A stretch of DNA of 64,000 nt from Nautilus pompilius (lineage: Eukaryota; Mollusca; Cephalopoda; Nautilida; Nautilidae): contig JACATO010000307.1 in assembly GCA_018389105.1 (NCBI GenBank), positions 1 to 64,000 of the forward strand, read 5' to 3'. The translations under genes were made by a program, and so were the position numbers. The notes beneath the pieces were generated by a model, which was given only the letters and a program-made list of their open reading frames with translations, was not told where the DNA came from and did not search any database. This document shows positions 1 through 10,680 of this stretch, one piece after another (the first letter of the stretch is position 1; each line of letters starts with the position of its first letter).

Positions 1-2847
1 GATTCATCACAGTCTTTTCGTTCTCATATCTCTCCTTTGTTTTACATTGCTAGTTTATCTGCCCTTGCTTTTTCATTTCCAATAATAAAATGTTTTGGAA
101 ATTTAAATATCATCTGTTTCTTATTCTTTTAAAGATCGAAGTTTCCAGCATAAACTAAATTAAAACAGATTTGAGAGATACCTTCTGCTGGGATGTGAAA
201 GGTGATCTAGTAAATAGAATCGTAAAGATGTTTGATAGTTTTCTGGTAGATATCACACACACATGAAGTGATGTTTGTGTGTGGACTCAGCTTTAAAGGT
301 AATTAAACCGTAAGCTTGATGAGGGAGATGTTGAGGAACAAGAACTGAAAGATTTCTTTTGCACGGTGTGGAAATTTTTCTAATTTCAACAGGTGGGGAT
401 ATTCTTGTAATCAGGTAACATGCACCAGTGGATGATGTGGAATAGATCTCGTTGATGCCGCCCCGTGACTCTATACATGAGATACATTTTGTTATCACTA
501 AATACGGTGAAAAGTCTGCATAGCAGCCAACAATTGGCATACACCTGAAACTTACACAGTGATGTCTGCTGCATCCTCTTTCTTCTTGTTGTTCATACAT
601 CTCTTTTTTAAATTTTTGTTGCCAGTGCCAGTTAATGTGGATCAGTCTGAAATACCCTCTTGAAGGTTGTTCTCTTGTCCAAGCCACGGGATGGTTCACG
701 CTGAGTCTGTGGCCGAACGCACAGACGACCACATCTGCTAGTCTGGTATATACAAGAAGACAGGACTTGCGACGTGTCACACGACATATGAGCGATCCGT
801 CTTCACAACAGAGCCCTCTCAAGCTGGTCCAGTGTAGTTTGAGTGAAGCTCTGTTTTTCTAATTTTGACTTCTCTCATAAATTCTTCCGATGTCCAGGAG
901 CAGCACACCATTTGGTTGTTAGCGAACTTGTCTGGAACTTAGGCTGTTGCTGACAGTGGAGAATACAGGAGAAAACTGATATTTTGTGTAATGTGATGAA
1001 GAAAACACTGAGATAATGAGGGTCTAAGGGACAAATTTGATGTGATTCAGTCTTTGACTGGAGGCATCATTCATTCTACTTACTTTGTATCCTTTTTATT
1101 TGCTGAATATTTAATAATTTAAATCTGTGTTTTCCAAAATTCACTCGGTTTGTGAATCAGTTGATATTTTCAAATTTAATGCAATTTGAACAAATTTGTT
1201 TTTTATCGTTAAAATTTTCTGGTTAATCGGCACAAAAGAAGAAAGGATAAGGAAAGGAAGAATTTGAGAGATGGCAAAATTAGTTCAATACTAATTACCA
1301 AACTAAGAAACAAACTTTAATCTTTGTTGTTTTTGTTTTCAGCTGAATACTCTACTAATTAGTGAACTATTATGACGTGACATCCGCAGTTATAGTGTGA
1401 GATAGGGCAGCAGTCAGGTGAGAGCAGCCAATCAGAGAATAGATCAGAGTTGTTTGTTTTCTTACAATATTTGGGTTTCAACTCAAATAACTGACCAGAG
1501 ACTAGAGGAGCATAAATTAAAAAATGGGATTTTAACGATGAAAGTCGAATGAGTGAACTGAATTCATTCACGTGCGAGTTTTTTCTTTTCAAGGAACATT
1601 TTCAATTGTGAAAGACCAAAGAGGTGTCAGTGTAGCTGCTAATAGCAGCAGCAGCGAATAGTGAGACCGACAGGTGCTGTATGATGTCAGTGAGCCTCCT
1701 GTGCCTGCTTTCCCATCCCTGCTACCTGGTAACTAGGTGATGGCAGGGTGATTTTGTCTGGCTGTGAACTGTCACCTGTGCAGCCAGTCTCCTCACCACA
1801 GCCACACCAATACACCTTCATCAGCACCTTGGAGACGAAAGGAAGATGAAGATCCTTAGCTACAAAGAAAACTAAACTTTACATTCTGTTAAAAAGGTGA
1901 AACAACTTTGCACGTTTATATACAAGTTGTTGTACATAATAGTGTTTGTACAGGCCCTGGCATCACCACTTTGTTACTTGCATTTCCAAACAGCTCAAAC
2001 AGCAGCAGCAGCACTGATGTGTTTCTTCTGTTGATACCAAAGTATGGATCTTCTAATATATTAAAAGGGATCTGATTATAATTAATCCTTTTACTATGGA
2101 AACCAAACAACAATAATAGTCAGTGAACATTTTTATTCCTTTAACACTCTTAAAGCCAAGTTTAAGACAAAGAATTCTCGTAGGTCCGAAGACAAGGAAC
2201 TAATAAAAATGATGATATCTGAGATTTATACATTATCAATCGTCCGTTTTTACTGATCCGCTCACCAAAGCTTAAAGAAATATCAGTGGAACGAGTTTTA
2301 TTCTACCCAAAATAATCTACTTCACTGGACGGTGAAATTCCAACTTTACGTATTCTGGTTGTTTAATTGATCTATACAACAAAGTAAATACTAATTTACC
2401 ATTTTAAAGAAATATACAATTATGGTGGAAAGATCCAGTTTTCCCTCTCAAAAGAACTCGCTTTTCCTTCCTTTATTATATACGCTATCATCATATATAA
2501 TAAAATGACCATGGATGGCAGAACGGTGAGTTTCTGTCCTCCTGTCAGAATAGCAGCTGCTGGCTCAGTCATAAGCTTTCCTTGTCCTTGCCAATAACAG
2601 TTATTGATTGAGCTTTGATTTCTGTTTAACACCAGCATCGATCGCCAAGTTTTCATAAAAAAGGCTAATTTTTCATGCCTGTTCCTCTTTTAATGTGAAC
2701 TTTACAGTAATAGTCTAGTTCTCTGATACTTGAAAATATTTTATTTATTTCCCCTATGAAATGTGAAATAATAACAACAGGAACAGTAAACTGTGCATGA
2801 TTTCAACATTATGTATCTTATGGATGCTGTCTCCTGTTAACATTTGT

Positions 2848-3426
2848 GAACCCTACCAACTTTACAGCTGGGCCATTCTGTACCAGTTCTCCATCTCCTC
2901 CTCCTCTCATAGTATTAAGTGCTACAGTACTGGACCGTACAGGTGACCCTGCCAACTTTACAGCTGGGCCATTCCGTACCAGTTTCTCATCTCCTCCTCC
3001 TCTCATAGTATTAAGTGCTACAGTACTGGACCGTACAGGTGACCCTGCCAACTTTACAGCTGGGCCATTCCGTACCAGTTCTCCATCTCCTCCTCCACTC
3101 ATACGATTAAATACTACACAGTACTGGACCGTACAGGTGACCCTGCCAACTTTACAGCTGGGCCATTGTACCAGTTCTCCATCTCCTCCTCCTCTCATAC
3201 TATTAAGTGCTACAGTACTGGACCGTACAGGTGACCCTGCCAACTTTACAGCTGGGCCATTCCATACCAGTTCTCCATCTCCTCCTCCTCCTCTCATAGT
3301 ATTAAGTGCTACAGTACTGGACCGTACAGGTGACCCTGCCAACTTTACAGCTGGGCCATTCTGTACCAGTTCTCCATCTCCTCCTCCTCTCATACTATTA
3401 AGTACTACACATACTGGACCGTACAG
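2848..3426. repeat. 96-bp minisatellite, left arm (six units)
   Basis: About six head-to-tail units of roughly 96 bp, for example around CCAACTTTACAGCTGGGCC and ATCTCCTCCTCCTCTCAT. Because 96 is divisible by three, long open frames run in both directions. The minus frame repeats MRGGGDGELV...GPAVKLAGSPV and the plus frame repeats TGDPANFTAGPF...SPSPPPLI. One unit has a 2-base insertion and a 2-base deletion that cancel. It lies in the lectin 3' flank. I see no splice or start context proving that it is translated. Confidence 0.9.
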
Positions 3427-4512
3427 AACCCTCTCTTTACACAGAATCCCAATATTTCAGTCAAAATAACATCTAAACAAAAAGGGAATCCATCAAATAC
3501 ATTTGCATATGTATTTTATGTACATTTGTACATCGAAAATTGTGAAAATTAGTAAAACTGTCCTCCTGCTATTTTTGCAGTTATTTACCTCACGTATACC
3601 GCAGAAATCCTGATTTGCTGAGAACAGGAAAGTTGCTGATAATATCATTTTTGATATGTTACGAGTAAAGACAGCTAATTTAAAGAATTAACCATTGGTT
3701 AGTTAAACATTTAGTGAGTTATCTCCCCATCTTTTTATTCAAATTCCTGATTAGTGGTTTTGAGCTTAATTGGTGAATGTATCTGTTGAGTTTGTTCGTA
3801 ACCATGGTGAAGTTTTCATCAGTGATTTGATCTACACATTTGAATTTAATGGTGAACTAACATATACCTTTATTAATCGTTTGTTGTTTATAGTTATTAG
3901 CCTGTCCAAAGACGATCAGTAGGAGACGGAGGAGATGTTAGCATCTCACAGCAACCGAGGGTCCTCCTCTTGTTTACAGAGAAGACATCAAATATTAAAG
4001 TAAGCGGAGTCTACTACACCCTGCAGTGTTAACAATCACAGTTATTGGTTTAATTGAATAGTTATTAAGATATTTAAAACTAATTTACACAAATTAATTG
4101 ATATTCATTTTATTTATTGATAAACCGATGATGACAGAGAGGCTGTTTTCTGTAAATAACAGGTGTTTCTGTGTGGAGCAAGCTGAGCGCTACCTGGTGA
4201 GTAAGGTTACCTCCCCTTCTAATTTATGAAGATCGTTTTTTCGGTTTCTAATTAACTATTTAAACTAATCATAAAAAAATTAATTGGTAGAGTTCATATG
4301 TGAAGGATTAAAATCCCAAATCTGTAAATATTATTATAGGGGCATCTTTCGATACAAGGCAGAGATGGGAAAGTAATGGTGGCTGCCGTCTGCCCACTGG
4401 GATGAAGAGAACAGGAAAAAACGGGGCAAATTTTGGAGGAAAAAACAGAAACATAAATGAAGGAAATTCCTTTAAGAGGATTTCAGGAAGGTTTTCAGAT
4501 AGGAGAAGAGAT

Positions 4513-4712
4513 CTAAACGTAGATCTCACACAGAAATGGCCACTTTTCATGACAATAGACAGAGAGCCATTTCATGTCATCTCCTTGAACACAGCACAAT
4601 TCCTTCACATCCGAAGTAGGATGACCAGGAGCCCAGTTGGTCTGTTCTGTTTCTGTCCCATCCATCCATAACCAGTTTCCTGTCTTTGAGGTGCAGCCAA
4701 TCCACACTCTCC
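4513..4712 (-). CDS. Copy A exon 4, distal duplicate: alternative second half of the CTLD
   Basis: A second complete last exon lies 1.16 kb further downstream, with its own GTTTATAG acceptor, phase 1 start and TAG stop. It differs from the proximal exon at several residues (RVW for NAW, ETEQ for ATEQ, QGDD for QRYD, EIYV for EISV) and matches the single last exon of copy B. Splicing exon 3 to either exon would give two CTLD variants. No sequence evidence says which is used. Confidence 0.6.
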
Positions 4713-7700
4713 CTATAAACAACAGAAATAATGGCGACATTGACAAGGACACTAAGATAAAACTATCCTGATTTGCTGAGAACAGGAAAGTTGCTGATAA
4801 TATCATATTTTGATATGTTACGAGTAAAGACAGCTAATTTAAAGAATTAACCATTGGTTAGTTAAACATTTAGTGAGTTATCTCCCCATCTTTTTATTCA
4901 AATTCCTGATTAGTGGTTTTGAGCTTAATTGGTGAATGTATCTGTTGAGTTTGTTCGTAACCATGGTGAAGTTTTCATCAGTGATTTGATCTACACATTT
5001 GAATTTAATGGTGAACTAACATATACCTTTATTAATCGTTTGTTGTTTATAGTTATTAGCCTGTCCAAAGACGATCAGTAGGAGACGGAGGAGATGTTAG
5101 CATCTCACAGCAACCGAGGGTCCTCCTCTTGTTTACAGAGAAGACATCAAATATTAAAGTAAGCGGAGTCTACTACACCCTGCAGTGTTAACAATCACAG
5201 TTATTGGTTTAATTGAATAGTTATTAAGATATTTAAAACTAATTTACACAAATTAATTGATATTCATTTTATTTATTGATAAACCGATGATGACAGAGAG
5301 GCTGTTTTCTGTAAATAACAGGTGTTTCTGTGTGGAGCAAGCTGAGCGCTACCTGGTGAGTAAAGTTACCTCCCCTTCTAATTTATGAAAATCGTTTTTT
5401 GGTTTCTAATTAACTATTTAAACTAATCATAAAAAATTAATTGGTAGAGTTCAGATGTGAAGGATTAAAATCCCAAATCTGTAAATATTAATTATAGGGA
5501 CATCTCTTCAATACAAGGCAGAGATGGGAAAGTAATGGCGGCTGCCATCTGCCTACTGGGATGAAGAGAACAGGAAAAAACAGGGCAAATTTTGGAGGAA
5601 AAAACAGAAAAATAAATGAAGGAATTTCCTTTAAGAGGATTTCATGGAAGGTTTTCAGATAGGAGAAGGAGATCTAAACGGAGATCTCACACAGAAATGG
5701 CCATTTTTCATGACAATAGACAGAGAGCCATTTCATGTCATAACGTTGAACACAGCACAGTTCCTTCACATCCGAAGTAGGATGACCAGGAGCCCAGTTG
5801 GTCTGTTCTGTGGCTGTGCCGTCCATCCATAACCAGTTTCCTGTCTTTGAGGTGCAGCCAATCCACGCATTCCCTATAAACAACAGAAATAAGGGCGACA
5901 TTGACAAGGACCCTAAGATAAAACTGGAATCCAAAGATGGCAGAGTCATGTGATTAATATGGAAATTAGCTGATGACATTTGCCCTTAATCAGATGATCT
6001 GATTGATGGGCTCTGTTATATGTTAAAGGTCAGAGGAACAGGAAGTTTATTTTAGGTCCAGTGTCTCTGCCAGTTAATGAAATCAGGAATAAAAACATTA
6101 AAACAAAAACAAAGGGTTTATCTATCATCTGTTTAAAGTCTGGGTCCAACCAGGGGAGGAATCTGTTGGTGGTTTATAATTGAAGAGGAAGAAGACATTT
6201 TTACTGGTTAATCTTGTGGTGGGAGGGGAAATATAAAAATAATGGAAACCAAATCAATCCTCACTCCAAAAATGAAAAACCTTTCTGCAGATGTGGGACA
6301 ACATTTCTCTCTTCTGTTTGGTGATGGGGGACATCAGGACAGCTCCGTCTCCCTCACATTTCTTGACTGCTGATGACCAGTTCATCGTCTCCCTGTACCA
6401 CTTATACCAGATGCCCACTGTCCTGTTAAAGGTGTAGCCCTTACTGGTGAAATCTCTCCCTGCCACTGACAAAATTAATGAGAGGAAGAGAAATATTAAA
6501 TAACAATGACTTATATAGATCAGTTGTTTCTGAAGGGAGTCAGATGGATTCTATTGTATTAGAAACAAGGGACCATATAGTAAATAGGGGGTGGTTCACC
6601 CTCATACAACAGCACATAAACAGAGTGGACATTCACATACAGATAGGAACAGAGCAACAACGGAGGGTGACTAACATTTGAGATGAGCATCAGATTTTAG
6701 TCTGAATGATGATAACAGGTATTTGTTAATCTGTGGAAAGGCCCACCTGGTAGGTATGTGGATTCTACTTTATAATAAGCAGCTTTTTGCTGCCTCTTGG
6801 TGGCCAAAGATCAGACTGAGAGACAGGTGAGATAATATGGAGCCTCTGTCCACTGAAGCCTGACTGAACTGTCAGCTGAGTGAAGCTGTCACCTTTGAGG
6901 TCAGTCTTCTGTGTAAGGTCCTGGTTCATTCCTGATGAATTGTGTTGTTCTGGTTCCTTGTTATACATCTGTTTTCAAACTTCAGAAGAAGGAAACCATC
7001 TCCTAAGTTTCTGATTTCTTTTTATTTTATCTTGATTAATGTTAAAGAGCCGTCAAATCCCTGCCATCTCTGGAAATACCTGAACTTGATGATGGAAAAG
7101 CTTCCAGGCAAAGAGAAAGAGAAGTACGTTCATCAGTAGAAAACAGACTGAGGGGCTGTAAAATACCTGTGGAATAATCTTCTGAAATGTGGAGTTTATC
7201 AGAGGAATGTGTTCTTGTGTTAATGTAACTGGGTGCTGTGAGGTCAGCAAGATTTCTGTTAATTTTTCTCCAAAACTGAATTCAATCTATGGAGAGTAGC
7301 TAAGCATCAGTTCTACATTCTGTTTTCTCAATTTAAAAACGAAGGGAGTTATCTCCCATGGACAAACATTGAACATCAAACAACATTTAAGTGTTAACTG
7401 GAAATATTATTATTATTATTATATCAAGATACCTTTATTCAGCCATTTGTTAATTCCTCCTCATCAGCTGGTACTTGTCTTGAGAAAACAAAACATTAAT
7501 GTTCCTCCTCCTCAGGAAGAATTCCTGATTGTGTCCAGTAGATATTTATTCCTAATTATATCAATGTGGCCCCTATGAACGAGAGATTTACTGAGCAGAA
7601 ATATTCCTGCTAGAACTGTCTGTGGAAGAGGTTGATATTTTTATTTACACATTGAGAAGTTTACTAAGTTACCATCGATAGTAGATACCAAAGTGAGGTT

Positions 7701-8649
7701 TAGTTCAAATAGTTTGTGGTCTGTGGAACAAAGGGCAGAGTTTGCAGTTGTATCCTCCCTGTTGACCAAAGAGAAATAGGAGGTCACAGAACGAACAGAA
7801 CTGTATTCCTCTGCGCTACCCCAGGGGTTCATCTAGCGATGGAGGGATACATTGGAATCTAAATTGAATAAACATTAATTGCTAGGTAAGATCATGAGGT
7901 AAAGTATACAGTAATTATTCTTCACTAAGTTAATTAGTGACATAAGACATCCTTTAACCCTTTTGTGTGTAGCTGTAAGGGAAACATTTTTGGTGATTTG
8001 TTACAGAATTTCTGGCGACTTAAAATTGTCTCCACAATTCTGATGATGTGGCCTTTGCCTTGAGCATGGACAGAGTAGCTCCCTGTGTAAAGTCTCCTCT
8101 TTCAGCCCCTTTTGTACTATACAGTTTACTTACACTATCAGCTTTCAGTTTATTGCTGTTGTGCTCCTTAGCTGTGGTTTATGTGGACGGTGCCGTTAGC
8201 TCAGTGACTTCGTTATTGATTTCAATTCAGTAAATCTATTCCAGATAAATCATCAAGCTGGTGAAATCTTCTGGATCTACTTTGAGTCCTGTATCTATAC
8301 TTCATTCTCCATCTACAGTTATATATACATACATGTAAATACCATGATTTAGGAACAGCCAGGTTAATGTCTACCTACCTTCATCGGATGTTGTCATTTC
8401 GTTTTTGTTCAGTATGGGATTTGTCGGAATGAACTCTGCAGGTGAGAGGTCACACGTCCGTGGATTATGGTCAGACATAACCAAGAAACATTGGTCGGTC
8501 AATCGCCTGATCTCGCACTTCTTCGGACTCAAATTCTGCTCGTTGTCTGCGGGCTTCATCTCATTTCTTAGTCTCTCTGCAGACTGTTTCTCCGATGCTT
8601 GTGCTCTGCCGTACATCAAGAGAACAGCAACTAAATATATGAATATCAT
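4513..8649 (-). CDS. C-type lectin-like gene, copy A (four-exon model with two alternative last exons)
   Basis: Secreted single-CTLD protein by inference. Exons on the minus strand are 8379-8649 (signal peptide), 7167-7275 (linker, damaged), 6265-6465 (first CTLD half) and a last exon present twice, 5674-5873 and 4513-4712. All internal junctions are phase 1, so exons can be skipped without loss of frame. Exon 2 has an 8-base deletion that shifts the frame and gives an early stop; skipping it joins exon 1 to exon 3 in frame. The exon 3 donor used in copies B and C is altered (GT to GG), but a GTGAGG three bases on, also phase 1, can replace it. The CTLD shows WIG, the NWAPGHP segment and the late cysteines. 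The EPN/QPD and WND calcium and sugar-binding motifs are absent, so calcium-dependent sugar binding is unlikely. Functional status is uncertain. Confidence 0.6.
5674..5873 (-). CDS. Copy A exon 4, proximal version: second half of the CTLD
   Basis: The acceptor is GTTTATAG. The frame reads NAWIGCTSKTGNWLWMDG, then NWAPGHPTSDVKELCC, and ends KWPFLCEISV with a TAG stop. WIG, the NW..G.P segment, Cys-Cys, YC and LCE are the CTLD core motifs. HPT sits where EPN or QPD would be, and KWLS replaces WND. It resembles the copy C exon (NAW, TATEQ-type, RYD) more than the distal exon of its own gene. Confidence 0.65.
6265..6465 (-). CDS. Copy A exon 3: first half of the CTLD
   Basis: The acceptor is TTTTGTCAG and the frame begins V-AGRDFTSKGYTFN. 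It carries the aromatic KWYRETMNW stretch and the first CTLD cysteine (VKKCEGDGA), then SPITKQKREML, which corresponds to the second helix of CTLDs. It opens and closes in phase 1. The donor is GA|GTGAGG, three bases downstream of the position used in B and C because that site reads GG here. Confidence 0.65.
6768..6968 (-). other. Conserved open segment between lectin exons 2 and 3, copy A
   Basis: An ATG right after an acceptor-like AAACAG opens about 66 codons (MYNKEPEQHNSSGMNQDLTQ) to TAG. The frame and length are the same in copies B (17872-18075) and C (29612-29815), with only substitutions. In phase 1 the segment would stop at once, so it cannot be a normal internal exon. A donor at AAAG|GTGACA is phase 1 from the ATG and could join exon 3, giving an alternative N-terminus without a signal peptide. 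This is a weak proposal. Confidence 0.25.
7167..7275 (-). pseudogene. Copy A exon 2, frameshifted by an 8-base deletion
   Basis: This is homologous to the intact 117-base exons at 17557-17673 (B) and 30012-30128 (C). It lacks eight bases just after the acceptor, where the others read VFVDEEKIN. The deletion shifts the frame and brings a stop after about five residues. The donor CACAG|GTATTT is kept. If this exon is spliced in, copy A makes only a short secreted peptide. Confidence 0.5.
8379..8649 (-). CDS. Copy A exon 1: signal peptide and N-terminal region
   Basis: The ATG at 8647-8649 opens a 90-codon exon starting MIFIYLVAVLLMYGRAQA, a typical secretory signal with a likely cleavage after AQA. 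A charged region with three cysteines follows (KKCEIRR, DQCF, RTCD). The exon ends at a consensus donor, GAAG|GTAGGT, in phase 1. Length and frame equal exon 1 of copy B (271 bases). The only protein differences I see are Ile/Thr in the signal and Phe/Asn near residue 74. Confidence 0.65.
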
Positions 8650-9660
8650 CTTTGAATTGTCGTAATCGGCTTTAGATTCTGAGTGATGATGAGAGGCGTT
8701 GAGTCGTCCCCTGCTTCAGTCTCCTCCAACAGGTATCAGCGCAGTTTCATCTGTGAAGAACTTCTGCACACAGCGCAGTGGAGTTAAATTGTGTGTTTAC
8801 CCTGGACACGGCCCTGGTGATTCCTATATTTGGAGAACGAAGTTGTGACGGGGAATCATTTTGTTTTCATATTGGCTTAAAGGTGATGAAATCTGTCTCT
8901 CATTTCCATTTAGTGATGAATATTCATCATTGATTAATTATTTATTTACTGAAAATGTGGACAATGATATTGGGGTGATTAGTAATAGAAGATATTCGTT
9001 GTTATCTATATATTTTATATATGTCGAAGAAATCACTCTTTCTATGTATTAAATTATATTGTTCTATATATGATGTGGTTAGTAATTTAAATAGAAAGGT
9101 TTGTATTATACTAAAGATCTCAAACAATTCCACAATCCAGTGCTGTAATATGTTGAAGTGTAGCAGCTAAGAGATGGTCACAAAATATACACCTCAGTTG
9201 ATGATCCTGACGCTAGGACTGTCGTCATGCTTCTTGTTAATAAAAGGACTGAACCAGGTTCAGTTTCTCAGAAAGTGGCTAGTACCTCTTCCTCTCCATG
9301 AAGTCAGTTGAAAAGGTCCAATAAGTACCGTTTCCTTGTCAAGTTGTAAGGAAAACACTGGACATCTTCAATGATTACTAAATAGAGGATTATATTTACA
9401 TGACATTAAATATTAAAGATAGTGAATGCTAGGTTGGCCAGTTGGTGTTCCTCCTCCCAGTGAGCAAAGTGTAGCTTCCATCCACTAAAACTATACATTC
9501 TATTGACGACTCATCTGCTGATTTGGCCAAACTATGTTGTTGTTCTTCTATTCATTCAGAACAGTGTGGCTGGTCTCCAACACTTGATTGCATCTTCCTT
9601 CAAGCTGATCTACCTATAAACAGGCTCTCACTTGTCCAGGTATACTTTCGTATCTTACCT

Positions 9661-9780
9661 TCTCATTAATATTGTAGTGACGGCTGCTTTGTCACCTGTT
9701 CTGCTCTGTGGAACCTGTTATCTCATTAATATTGTAGTGACGGCTGCTTTGTCACCTGTTCTGCTCTGTGGAACCTGTTT
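9661..9780. repeat. 60-bp tandem duplication
   Basis: 9661-9720 and 9721-9780 are the same 60 bases (starting TCTCATTAATATTGTAGTGA) except for the final base. The near-identity marks a very recent event. Confidence 0.95.
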
Positions 9781-9989
9781 ATTGATGTGGGTGGACTGGA
9801 GTTGCCATACATATTTTGGAATAAAAGATAAAGGCCACCACAGAGTCCTCTATTGATGTTTGTTGACATCCATTGTTTTTGTGAGCTTTAAACTAAAATT
9901 CAGATTGATCTGGAAAGGGAAATTAATTAAATAAGAGAGCAGGAAAAATTATCCCAGAACAGCTGTTTTTGTTTCTGTATTTTTACCTG

Positions 9990-10680
9990 AATTTATTGAG
10001 TACTGAGCTAGACCAGTTTCAGATGAGCCCAGGTTCTGCTCTGTCCTGGGCTGGAATGGTCCAGCGGGTATACTGGGGAGAGAACAGACTTCCTGCTGTA
10101 GGGGGAAACCTCTGTTCAGCAACAGAAAGTAGGATGTGGGGACCTGTCCGGATGATTGAGTACGTGAACTGAACTGAATCACTGTAAACCAGGTGAACTC
10201 CTTCAAGCATCAGAAAAGTAAAAACTGATAAAACCATTTTAATTAGATTTTTATAGAGGAAAGAAACAACTCAATTTGGAGAGAAAAGCTACAATTTTCT
10301 GACAGCGTATTCAGCTTCGTCCAACATCGAAACAAGACTGGAGTAATGAAGGAAGAAATGTATAGAGTGTAAATAGAATGTTGTACCTGCACATAATCTT
10401 TTTTGTGTCAAATAAGGAAAGTCTTTCACCTGTCCAGAAATCACCATAACAAAGTCCTTATTTCCGTGAGTCTTTATTATGTAGAGAAACAGGAATAGAT
10501 TATTGGATTTCTCTGCTTTTTGTTGGATTACCTTTACGCTACAAACGCTAACAACCAGTAAGAAAGTCTGGAGAAGTTCTTAAAGTTACATAGTTTGTGG
10601 TTTTAATGTCCCTTAAATTTATTTGAAAAGTTTCCACTTGAAAACACTGGCAGACAGATGATGGGTCCAGATTGACTGCT
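9990..10680. repeat. Older inverted homology inside the spacer, left member
   Basis: Parts of this segment match the reverse complement of 14640-15205 with clear divergence and indels: the TCTGCTCTGTCCTGGGCTGG stretch, GTCCAACATCGA, ATTATTGGATTTCTCTG and TTTTAATGTCCCTTAA occur in the same order. An insertion of about 195 bases is present here only. The similarity is much weaker than in the outer arms. Confidence 0.75.

Larger units (their letters stand above)
3607..5924. repeat. Tandem duplication of a 1.16-kb block containing the last lectin exon
   Basis: 3607-4764 and 4765-about 5924 are direct copies, both starting at ATCCTGATTTGCTGAGAAC-type sequence. Each block includes intron 3 sequence at its right end, one complete exon 4 and about 900 bases of 3' flank. 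The right arm has this block once, so the duplication is specific to the left arm or was lost on the right. Confidence 0.9.
1..9003. repeat. Left arm of a large inverted duplication
   Basis: Read on the minus strand, this segment matches 15843-23677 almost base for base. Position 1 pairs with about 23677, and the inner edge lies near 9003 and 15843, where similarity stops abruptly. The arm holds lectin copy A, its upstream region and its 3' flank with the minisatellite. It is about 1.16 kb longer than the right arm because of a tandem duplication around the last lectin exon. The arm already matches at base 1, so it may continue to the left of the window. Confidence 0.95.

Noticed and set aside
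253..822. 189-codon minus-strand frame at the left end
   Set aside because: The matching place in the right arm (22820-23400) is split between frames by indels, and no family is recognisable. It is better read as non-coding flank.
2420..2656. Frame starting MKTWRSMLVLNRNQ on the minus strand, also at 21046-21297
   Set aside because: It is conserved only between the recent arms, which is uninformative. The related copy C region is broken and no domain is seen.
7640..7790. Possible extra lectin exon with frame REDTTANSALC
   Set aside because: The acceptor phase does not match the phase 1 pattern, and copy B has a one-base indel that breaks the frame.
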